From: Calditrichota bacterium
Lineage (GTDB): Bacteria; Calditrichota; Calditrichia; RBG-13-44-9
Assembly: GCA_024276455.1 (NCBI GenBank)
Contig: JAJRXE010000522.1
Location: forward strand, 1-6,888
Length of the DNA stretch: 6,888 nt
Direction of reading: 5' to 3'
Both the position numbers and the translations under genes were made by a program. Shown piece by piece: positions 1-5,691 of the stretch (the stretch's first letter is position 1; each line of letters begins with the position of its first letter). A model generated the notes under the pieces. It was not told the origin of the DNA. It saw only the letters and a list, made by a program, of their open reading frames with translations, and ran no database searches.

Positions 1-105
1 GACCTGGGAACCATGTAAAAAAATTCCAGGTGTTTTGTGGGGAGATTTTGGAAAAGACAGGATGTTTGACACTTTAAAGCAATCTAAAACAGATTGACGG
101 ATGGG

Positions 106-225
106 TCGCCGCACGCTTTAACGGCCAATTAAACCGCAAGCTTAAAGCCTGCGGCTACCGCGTCTGGAAATCATCCTCTGCAATGGGTAACCACCATCGA
201 GGGTAGTCGCACGCTTTAGCTTGCG
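106..225. repeat. Cluster of three REP-like palindromic repeats
   Basis: Three diverged copies of one short element lie in the gene-free left end. Copy 1 (106-120) reads toward the right and has the core GCCGCACGCTTTA. Copy 2 (134-158) is inverted, and its reverse complement begins GTAGCCGCAGGCTTTAAGC. Copy 3 (203-225) begins GTAGTCGCACGCTTTAGC. Copies 2 and 3 are each imperfect palindromes of the type CGCA-GCT/AGC-TGCG. Copies 1 and 2 also pair with each other: 108-120 matches the reverse complement of 143-155 at 12 of 13 bases, around a 22-base loop. The arrangement resembles bacterial REP/BIME elements lying after a gene's stop codon. Family membership is inferred, because copy number elsewhere in the genome cannot be seen here. 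The rest of 1-262 shows no coding region that I can support. Confidence 0.6.
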
Positions 226-262
226 ATTCAAGAATCCGCAGGGAACAACCTGCAGGAACTCG

Positions 263-1321
263 CTACAAAATGGTATATTCCAATCCCACATTTACCTGCC
301 AATACTGGTAATTTTCCGGACTATCGAGGTGATTGTCAGCCACTTCCAGACGGAAACAAATCCGCTTCCAGAAAAAACGGAGCGCTCCAACTAAAAACGT
401 GCTGGAACGGTCTTCGGGGTCATTCAAAAATTTCAAGCCCCGATGATACAGGCCAAGGGAAAGATCCGTTGACTGCGGGAGTCGATATTGCAACGAGGCA
501 GAATAGTCAAACACATTGGCCAGACCATAGGGAAGCTTTTCCCATTCCAGGTAGCTCACGGTTGCCTGATATCTTACTCGATATTCCTGGACAATCCGGA
601 TTCCTATCCCGTACTGCGGCGGGAGCTCAACACGGTAAACCGGCAGGTGCGCACTGATTACGGCCGCTGCCGCTTCAGACGATTCGATTTTCCCTTCCAG
701 AGAAGTACCATCATCGTAAAAAAATGCGACTGCGAATTGTTTCAGTACATAATTAATACCCGCTTTCCAGGATGTCCCCCAATGATCAGCCCGGAAATCC
801 ATTCCCTCGTAATCACTTCGAAAGCGCAGGTAATCTCCGGACACCCCGATGCCGACTGACAAATAATCGCCTTCCCGGAAAAGGTTAAAAAAAGGTACGG
901 CTACCACTGCAGAAAACGAGTGCACAACCCCGGATTCCCGATAACCGGAATATTGAATGGAATGATTGTATTTTTGATGATAGGCCACCGCCAGTGTCCA
1001 GGAATTCCGGGAATATCCCACCCCAGCAGCCCCGGGCAGATTTTGGTTCCACCGGGAGAACTCAATGCCTTGTGAGAGTTCAAGTGGGGCGGCATAGGTA
1101 AACGTCAGCCCAGCTCTCAACCCACTGTAGTTAGCAAGTGCAGCCGGATTTCCCCGACCAATCTCCGCCATGGGCACGGAAAACAAACTGGAAAACCCAA
1201 TGCTGTGGTACCCTGAGAGCGGTAAATAATGAAAAAAGATTTGATTCGGCTCCTCCTGCACCGGCTCGGAAGCCAGCAACGGTCCAATCAAACCGATAAG
1301 AAAAAGTAACCCATATCTCAT
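263..1321 (-). CDS. PorV/FadL-like outer-membrane beta-barrel protein
   Basis: This 352-residue protein is probably exported and inserted in the outer membrane as a beta-barrel. Residues 1-17 form a signal peptide (MRY, then a leucine/isoleucine/glycine-rich core), with likely cleavage near LLA-SEP. Residues 58-62 read NPAAL, within GRGNPAALAN. That asparagine-proline-alanine motif near the mature N-terminus is typical of PorV/UPF0164 and OMPP1/FadL-type barrels. The rest alternates aromatic and polar residues in strand-length stretches with charged turns, and it ends in GLEYTIL, consistent with a last membrane strand. The ATG is preceded by a strong GGGAGG ribosome-binding site six bases upstream. 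The gene stands about 150 bases after the HAD phosphatase gene and is followed by the REP-like cluster. PorV shuttles T9SS cargo in Bacteroidota, so a link to the sorting-domain protein in this window is possible. The sequence cannot tell PorV from other barrels of this superfamily, and the substrate is unknown. Confidence 0.65.
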   Translation of the reverse strand: MRYGLLFLIGLIGPLLASEPVQEEPNQIFFHYLPLSGYHSIGFSSLFSVPMAEIGRGNPAALANYSGLRAGLTFTYAAPLELSQGIEFSRWNQNLPGAAGVGYSRNSWTLAVAYHQKYNHSIQYSGYRESGVVHSFSAVVAVPFFNLFREGDYLSVGIGVSGDYLRFRSDYEGMDFRADHWGTSWKAGINYVLKQFAVAFFYDDGTSLEGKIESSEAAAAVISAHLPVYRVELPPQYGIGIRIVQEYRVRYQATVSYLEWEKLPYGLANVFDYSASLQYRLPQSTDLSLGLYHRGLKFLNDPEDRSSTFLVGALRFFWKRICFRLEVADNHLDSPENYQYWQVNVGLEYTIL

Positions 1322-1405
1322 CTCGTCCTCCCGTGCTTGAAATTAACCGGCCTTTTCGTTAGAAAACCACCAACCAACGATTTATTCCCTGGTCGGCAGA
1401 GGGCA

Positions 1406-1433
1406 TCCGTTCGCAAAGCAATCTGCTTGCGGA
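1406..1433. repeat. Intergenic stem-loop, possibly related to the REP-like element
   Basis: In the gap between the HAD gene and the outer-membrane protein gene, CGCAAAGCA (1412-1420) pairs with TGCTTGCG (1424-1431) with one bulged A and a three-base loop. TCCG/CGGA at the edges can extend or replace the base of the stem. No T-tract follows on the minus strand, so it is a poor intrinsic terminator. The sequence CCGCAAGC followed by GC-T-GCG on the minus strand resembles the REP-like copies at 106-225, but too loosely to be sure they are one family. Confidence 0.35.
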
Positions 1434-1473
1434 CAATTTATTGAAAAATCGGTTTTCAAAAGGGATACAGCGT

Positions 1474-2166
1474 TCATGTTTCCAGAATGCGAATAATCTC
1501 TTCTGTATCTGTTAAATCCGGTAGAAATATCTCTGGATGGTAGCGGCGGATTTCCTCCTCTGGAATTTTCCCGGTGCCCACCGCCAGGCAACGCAAATGG
1601 TGGGCATGGGCGCAGCGAATGTCGTTCACACTGTCCCCCACAATCCAGATATCTTTTTTCTCAAAAAAGCACTGGTAATACTTCTCGGCCCGCTGGATGG
1701 CGACTGGCGGCAGATCGTCCCGCAGCAGGGCGTCGTCCCCGTAGGCACCAATTGGAAAGTAACGGTCCAGCCCCACCGGCGCCAGCTTGTGGTGCGCCCC
1801 CTGCCGTACGTTGCCGGTCAGCAGACCCAGCGCAAAACGCTCGTCCCGATCCAGAGCTTCCAGCAGCGGTTTTACCCCGGGAAGTACGGTGATCGCTCCG
1901 TCGGAGCTCAGCGCTTTCTGGATTCCCTGCAGGTAGTGCGTCAGCGCCGCTTCGGTCAGATCGTCCAGCAGGGCTTCGGACACCCCGCAGCGTTTCAGCA
2001 GGGTGCGCAGAATGTAGCGGTCTGTGTAGCCCACAAAATCGCGGATGTTCCACTGCACCGGGCAGCCGGTGACCCGGGAAACCGCTTCCACCATCAATCC
2101 CACGGCAATTCCCCCGGTGAGAATCAGGGTGCCGTCCACATCAAACAAAATGAGTTTTTTCTTCAA
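1474..2166 (-). CDS. HAD-superfamily hydrolase, phosphoglycolate phosphatase-like
   Basis: This is a 230-residue cytoplasmic phosphatase of the haloacid dehalogenase superfamily, subfamily I, with an alpha-helical cap between motifs I and II (about residues 17-95). Motif I is FDVDGTLI (residues 8-15), with nucleophile Asp9 and acid/base Asp11. Motif II is the threonine of LLTGN (Thr117). Lys162 in RAEKYY is a candidate motif III lysine. Motif IV is GDSVND (177-182), providing the magnesium-binding aspartates. All catalytic positions are present and the length is normal for the family. Translation must start at a TTG, because the next methionine lies past motif I. A GAGGT ribosome-binding site six bases upstream supports this start. 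Substrates of such enzymes are hard to predict. Phosphoglycolate phosphatase is the usual automatic name, but another sugar phosphate or a nucleotide is equally possible. It is followed by a 150-base gap before the outer-membrane protein gene. Confidence 0.85.
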   Translation of the reverse strand: MKKKLILFDVDGTLILTGGIAVGLMVEAVSRVTGCPVQWNIRDFVGYTDRYILRTLLKRCGVSEALLDDLTEAALTHYLQGIQKALSSDGAITVLPGVKPLLEALDRDERFALGLLTGNVRQGAHHKLAPVGLDRYFPIGAYGDDALLRDDLPPVAIQRAEKYYQCFFEKKDIWIVGDSVNDIRCAHAHHLRCLAVGTGKIPEEEIRRYHPEIFLPDLTDTEEIIRILET

Positions 2167-2357
2167 AACGTTACCTCAGTATTACTGGAAATCTTTCTTC
2201 GCATTCGACCGCAAGGATTTCCTCAAGAAATCAATTCCATCTTTTGTAACGCGGCCTGCGGCAGGGCGAACAAAGAACCGTCGCTGACACAGGACGCTCC
2301 AACCGCCGTATCCACCCCCGCGATTTGTTCAATGCGAAACCAGACAATGAATTCGGT

Positions 2358-2966
2358 TTATTGGCCAACGTAATTCCACTCGTTAAATGCCGCAACCACC
2401 AGGATTCCAAGGGCGAACAGAATCACTGCGAGTTCCTGCCCGGATAATCGGATTTCCTTAAACTTTCGGATTTTCCGGAACTGCTCGCCGCGCCAGCGGT
2501 TTGCGTGAAACATGGCCAGTTTGACCGTGGCAGCACAGACGAGAAGATAGGCCGAAAACTCCAGGAACCCGATCCGCAAAAACATCATCCAGCCCTCAAA
2601 AGAATAGGTGGATATTCCTCCGCTGAAGGAATTCGTTCCGGCAAATAGTCCCAGCATGAACGTGTTCGCGTACAGAGGAAGATAGCCGAAGGTGAAGCGC
2701 CGCACCCGCATGTGATTCATTCCCACAATGAGCAACAGAGCAAAAAGGTTGTACCCCAGGGTTCGGACAACCAGAGAGGAGAAGGATTGCTCCCCCTCAA
2801 AGAAGGTCAGCGCAGGGAGTGGCAAGGTTTTCATGACGCCTTCGGGCAAGAAAAGCAGTCCGAAGGCATAAGTTAGCGCCAGAATGACAAAGAAACCCAG
2901 ATAGGCATATCCTACTCGCGGCCAGAGTTTATCGTGACCTAACCCCAGTAGAATTCTTTCTAACAT
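2358..2966 (-). CDS. Multi-pass inner-membrane protein, possibly SpoIIM/DUF95-like
   Basis: This 202-residue integral membrane protein has about five hydrophobic helices, at roughly residues 18-40, 64-84, 95-112, 126-152 and 177-194. A short basic loop (HMRVRR) follows helix 2, and a strongly basic loop around 156-173 (NRWRGEQFRKIRKFKEIR) precedes the last helix. There is no cleavable signal peptide. The segment RIGFLEFSAYLLVCAATVKL (131-150) resembles the HGxxE-type helix of the SpoIIM/DUF95 family, preceded as there by a glycine-rich helix (FMLGLFAG). The histidine of that motif is replaced here, so this assignment is tentative and no function is claimed. The start is an ATG with a weak AAGGGAA site upstream. 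The gene lies 171 bases after era and 191 bases before the HAD gene, so it need not share a transcript with either. Confidence 0.7.
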   Translation of the reverse strand: MLERILLGLGHDKLWPRVGYAYLGFFVILALTYAFGLLFLPEGVMKTLPLPALTFFEGEQSFSSLVVRTLGYNLFALLLIVGMNHMRVRRFTFGYLPLYANTFMLGLFAGTNSFSGGISTYSFEGWMMFLRIGFLEFSAYLLVCAATVKLAMFHANRWRGEQFRKIRKFKEIRLSGQELAVILFALGILVVAAFNEWNYVGQ

Positions 2967-3137
2967 TGCGTTCCCTTGCCTTAGCGCCTGATTTGTTTGG
3001 TTTACTAAATAAGATCAATAAATTAAAATGATACTCGCTTAACAGTTTTACCGAATACTCTGGCCTTAAACGCAAGTCCTTTCGTATCGTTAGCTGATTT
3101 GCCATCCAGGCAGCCCCATAAGCGGGGCGGGCAACGA

Positions 3138-4028
3138 TCAATACCCCAGAGTGCGCAGTTTACGTTCCTTGCGGCGCCAGTCCTCCATTACCTTGACGTA
3201 CAATTCCAGGAATACCGGTCGTCCCAGGAACTCCTCGATTTCCGCCCGGGCTAGCTCCCCCACCCGCTTGAGGGCCTGTCCCTTCTTGCCGATCAGAATC
3301 CCCTTCTGGGAGAGCTTCTCCACGTAGATCACCGCCCGGATGTAATCCTTCCGCCCGGGACGCTCCTTAAATTCCTCGATCTCCACGTGGCAGGAGTAGG
3401 GGATTTCCTCGCCGTACAATTGAAAAATTTTCTCCCGAATGATTTCCGAGACGAAGAAACGTTCCTGCTGATCGGTCACGTAATCCGGGGGGAAGTAAGG
3501 CGGATTGTAAGGCAAATTGTGAATAATCTCTTTCACCAGTTCGTCCACTCCGTCACCGTTAAGGGCAGAGATAGGCACAATGGCGGCAAAATCGTACAGA
3601 CGGCGGAACTGGTCGATGAGGGGCAGCAAATCCAGCTTCTTCACCCGATCAATCTTGTTTAGCGCCAGAATGACCGGCTTTTGAATCTCCTGCAGCGGTT
3701 CGGTGATCCGGGAGAGATCGCCTTTCAGCTCCGAGACGTCCTCCATGAATACCACCACATCGGCATCCTCGATGGCGGAGCGAACATATTTCATCATGTA
3801 CTTCTGGAGGGTGTACTTCGGTTCGATCATTCCCGGGGTGTCGATGAACACGATCTGGTAATTCTCCCCGCTCAAGATGCCCAGCACCTTTTTCCGGGTG
3901 GTCTGCGGTTTGTGAGTCACAATGGACAGTTTGAACTTGAGCATCTGGTTGAGTAAGGTGGATTTGCCCACATTGGGTCTTCCGACCAGAGCCACATAAC
4001 CGGAGCGAAAATCCGGGGGTAGATTCAT
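3138..4028 (-). CDS. era: GTPase Era, 30S ribosome assembly factor
   Basis: Era is an essential GTPase that binds the 3' end of 16S rRNA through a KH domain and assists late maturation of the 30S subunit. Residues are counted from the ATG at 4028, which gives 296 residues, a normal length. The GTPase domain shows G1 GRPNVGKS (16-23), the switch I stretch KPQTTRKK (40-47), G3 DTPG (63-66), G4 NKID (124-127) and G5 SAL (154-156). The C-terminal KH domain contains ILIGKKGQALKRVG (244-257) followed by the helix that starts ELARAEIEEFL. An upstream in-frame TTG at 4034 is rejected as the start: the AGGA ribosome-binding site is only three bases from it but eight from the ATG. A candidate promoter lies just upstream, and a terminator separates era from the secreted-protein gene, so era probably begins its own transcript. 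No motif is missing, so the identification is firm. Confidence 0.97.
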   Translation of the reverse strand: MNLPPDFRSGYVALVGRPNVGKSTLLNQMLKFKLSIVTHKPQTTRKKVLGILSGENYQIVFIDTPGMIEPKYTLQKYMMKYVRSAIEDADVVVFMEDVSELKGDLSRITEPLQEIQKPVILALNKIDRVKKLDLLPLIDQFRRLYDFAAIVPISALNGDGVDELVKEIIHNLPYNPPYFPPDYVTDQQERFFVSEIIREKIFQLYGEEIPYSCHVEIEEFKERPGRKDYIRAVIYVEKLSQKGILIGKKGQALKRVGELARAEIEEFLGRPVFLELYVKVMEDWRRKERKLRTLGY

Positions 4029-4057
4029 AAACAAATTCCTTTATTTTTCTCTGTTTG

Positions 4058-4086
4058 AATTTAGACCTTCCGGGGGAATGAATCAA
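4058..4086 (-). promoter_or_regulatory. Candidate sigma-70-type promoter of era
   Basis: On the minus strand TTGATT (4081-4086) and TAAATT (4058-4063) are separated by exactly 17 bases. Each box matches the housekeeping consensus at four of six positions. Transcription would start near 4051, about two dozen bases before the era ATG. The promoter lies between the upstream terminator and era, where one is expected. It was found by eye, and promoter rules in this lineage are uncertain. Confidence 0.35.
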
Positions 4087-4128
4087 GCGGTTTAGGAAAG
4101 CTTTCGCATAAAGCCGTGACCTTGCATG

Positions 4129-4156
4129 AAAACAGCCCAGCAAAGACCGGGCTGTT
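4129..4156 (-). terminator. Rho-independent terminator of the secreted-protein unit
   Basis: GGGCTGTT (4149-4156) and AACAGCCC (4131-4138) form a perfect eight-base stem around a ten-base loop. Read on the minus strand, the second arm runs into TTTT. It lies about 30 bases after the stop codon of the sorting-domain reading frame and before the era promoter, as expected for the end of the lipoprotein/hydrolase transcript. The T-tract is short, so termination may be partial. Confidence 0.6.
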
Positions 4157-4186
4157 TATATTAAAACATGATAAAACCGGCTTTGT

Positions 4187-4459
4187 TTATTTAGCCAATA
4201 GCATTTTCTGCCACAACCTTTTACCCCCGGCTACCAGCTCGTAAATGTACACCCCGGAGGATACCGCCTGACCGGACTGATTCCGTCCCTCCCAGCGATA
4301 GGTATGGTATCCCGCCGGTAAATAACCATCCTCCAGAACAGCTACCCGTTGCCCGGTGAGGGAATAAATCGTCAGCTTCACCCAACCCGCCACCGGTAAA
4401 CCAAAGGTAATCGAAGTCTCCGGATTGAAGGGATTGGGATAATTCTCCTTTAATATCAA
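4187..4459 (-). CDS. T9SS type A C-terminal sorting domain, separated by a frameshift
   Basis: This 90-residue reading frame is almost entirely a type IX secretion type A sorting domain. It opens with ILKENYPNPFNPETSI and continues through the immunoglobulin-like FlgD-type strands: VKLTIYSLTGQRV, then LPAGYHTYRWEGRNQSGQAVSSGVYIYEL, ending in WQKMLLAK. Such domains act only as the C-terminal tail of larger exported proteins, directing them through the T9SS channel to the cell surface. This one has no signal peptide. Its only possible start is a TTG overlapping the stop codon of the preceding frame, with no ribosome-binding site. It is therefore best read as the detached C-terminus of the CHAP hydrolase gene at 4456-5673. 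The break coincides with an 11-bp tandem near-duplication at 4461-4482. Independent translation is unlikely. It is either part of a pseudogene, the result of a base-calling error, or reached by frameshifting. Confidence 0.75.
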   Translation of the reverse strand: MILKENYPNPFNPETSITFGLPVAGWVKLTIYSLTGQRVAVLEDGYLPAGYHTYRWEGRNQSGQAVSSGVYIYELVAGGKRLWQKMLLAK

Positions 4460-5673
4460 CCGAGCCGGAACCGCACCGGAACATCGACTACCGCAAAGGA
4501 GTGCTCCTTTTCCAGCTGTTGAACGGAAAGATTATTTACCACCACCGAATGTACATCCACCGCCGTGTTACCCCTGTCATCAGTTACTTCACATTTCAGG
4601 GAAAAATCCTGATAATCATCCTGGTAGATGGTCTGCTTGCCCTCTTCGCCAAGCAAATACACCCACTCACCGGGCGGCGGTGCATCCGGTTCGATTCCTC
4701 CACCACCGGTGAAAGAATAGGGACCCGGCCCACCCGAATCCAGACGCTTCCACCAGCGGTAATTGGTGTAAGGAGTCTTCCCTCCGGATGGATTGGCGGT
4801 AAACTCTCCACTCTGACCGGGACTCAGACGCACCGGTCCGCTAATCTCTACATCCAGCTCCCGGTAAAATTTGGCTACATAAGTTTTTAAATTTTCTTCT
4901 ACGCTAATTTCAGCAACTGAATCGGGGTCTTCGGCTAAAGGTGGTAACTGATCTTCAAAATCAACCCATTCGTAATAATACCACCAGTAATTATTGTAAT
5001 ACTGCTTCCGTTCTACCGCCAGCATATGCTGACTGTTCGGTGTTGCCGAAAACATGTAACCATCCGCATCCACCGGATGCGCAACCCCATCCACTATGAC
5101 TTTACCACCACCAAACGATGTCTTGGCCGTCACCGTATATCCATAAATATTCTTTACCTGCCGCAAATAAAAATCCGGCCATTCTCCATTCCACTCCGTA
5201 ATGGGGACATTCTGAACCAACATCCCGTTCCGACCGGTCACATAATTCACATACCACATCCCCTCAAACGAGTTGTAAGACACCAATACCGCCGCATGAT
5301 CCACAGCCGGGGTACTCGGATCGTCCCAGATGGCAATATCTCCCGGCTGAGGATTGTTGGTATTCGCATAAAAACCCCAGGTCGTCCAGTAATTACGAAC
5401 ATATTCCTCTTCGATGAAAATGGCTGTCCGGTCATGTTGTGGAAGTCCCATGTCACTCTGGGCTCCACTAAATGCATAGCCAAAGCAGTTACTGTAATAA
5501 ATCCCATTATACTTATCCTGATCGTGATAGTGAATGATATATTCTCCATTACTGCCCAGGTGATGATAGCCCAGACAATTACACTGACCCTGAGAATATA
5601 TTGGAACTTGATAAATTATCACTGAAAAATATAAAAAATAAAAAAGATTTAAATATATTCTATTCTTAAACAT
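4456..5673 (-). CDS. Secreted CHAP/NlpC-P60-like cysteine hydrolase, frameshifted before its sorting domain
   Basis: Counting from the ATG at 5673, the product is 405 residues. Residues 1-27 are a signal peptide rich in aromatic and aliphatic residues, so the protein enters the periplasm by Sec. Residues about 31-170 resemble a papain-fold CHAP/NlpC-P60 amidase: SNCFGYAF with candidate nucleophile Cys63, PGDIAIWDD (110-118), then VDHAAVLVSY with candidate His126. A TVTAKTSFGGGKVIVDGV segment (181-197) begins a divergent InlB-B-repeat-like domain, followed by a PKD/Ig-like domain (about 276-380; SPGQSGEFTANPSGGKTPY...YRWW, KCEVTDDRGN). Cleavage of peptidoglycan or another amide is inferred from the fold. 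A GTG at 5682 is in frame, but the GGAGGT site overlaps it and sits seven bases before the ATG, so the ATG is preferred. The frame stops after VPVRFRLG, just short of the sorting domain that would route it through T9SS. The gene starts 18 bases after the lipoprotein gene, suggesting one operon. Confidence 0.7.
   Translation of the reverse strand: MFKNRIYLNLFYFLYFSVIIYQVPIYSQGQCNCLGYHHLGSNGEYIIHYHDQDKYNGIYYSNCFGYAFSGAQSDMGLPQHDRTAIFIEEEYVRNYWTTWGFYANTNNPQPGDIAIWDDPSTPAVDHAAVLVSYNSFEGMWYVNYVTGRNGMLVQNVPITEWNGEWPDFYLRQVKNIYGYTVTAKTSFGGGKVIVDGVAHPVDADGYMFSATPNSQHMLAVERKQYYNNYWWYYYEWVDFEDQLPPLAEDPDSVAEISVEENLKTYVAKFYRELDVEISGPVRLSPGQSGEFTANPSGGKTPYTNYRWWKRLDSGGPGPYSFTGGGGIEPDAPPPGEWVYLLGEEGKQTIYQDDYQDFSLKCEVTDDRGNTAVDVHSVVVNNLSVQQLEKEHSFAVVDVPVRFRLG
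4461..4482 (-). repeat. 11-bp tandem near-duplication causing the frameshift
   Basis: On the minus strand, GTTCCGGTGCG (4482-4472) is directly followed by GTTCCGGCTCG (4471-4461), identical at 9 of 11 bases. Eleven is not a multiple of three. With both copies, the hydrolase frame ends at a TGA (4458-4456). With either copy removed, it continues as VDVPARLILKENYPNPF or VDVPVRLILKENYPNPF into the sorting domain. The rejoined gene would be 1476 bases, coding for 491 residues. Confidence 0.75.
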
Positions 5674-5691
5674 TATATTCACCTCCCATTT

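Noticed and set aside
2..31. Stem ACCTGG/CCAGGT followed by GTTTT, as a plus-strand terminator
   Set aside because: The stem is short with a bulge and a 13-base loop, the T-run is interrupted, and no plus-strand gene is visible to terminate.
1441..1459. Perfect 7-bp inverted repeat TTGAAAA/TTTTCAA after the HAD stop
   Set aside because: It is composed almost only of A and T, so the stem is weak. Such repeats are expected by chance in AT-rich gaps.
1537..2373. Long plus-strand open frame of 278 codons
   Set aside because: It lies antisense to the HAD phosphatase, whose catalytic motifs are all intact. Its translation is glutamine/arginine-rich with no recognisable domain. It is a shadow frame.
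3099..3134. Hairpin just after the era stop (GCCCC/GGGGC inside TTGCC/GGCAA)
   Set aside because: Its arms are asymmetric and no T-tract follows on the minus strand, so I do not call an intrinsic terminator.
2929..3141. Minus-strand frame of 70 codons filling the gap after era
   Set aside because: It starts at a TTG overlapping the era stop with no ribosome-binding site of its own, runs through AT-rich intergenic sequence and overlaps the start of the membrane-protein gene. There is no domain signal.
4456..4470. Programmed -1 ribosomal frameshift joining the hydrolase to its sorting domain
   Set aside because: There is no X-XXY-YYZ slippery heptamer and no clear stimulatory structure at the junction. 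The 11-bp tandem near-duplication explains the frame change more simply.
4221..4484. Minus-strand ATG frame of 87 codons across the hydrolase/sorting-domain junction
   Set aside because: It is the third, uninformative frame of the same stretch. The adjacent frame encodes a clear T9SS sorting domain.
5671..5682. GTG at 5682 as the start of the hydrolase
   Set aside because: The ribosome-binding site GGAGGT directly abuts and overlaps this GTG. It is correctly spaced for the ATG at 5673.
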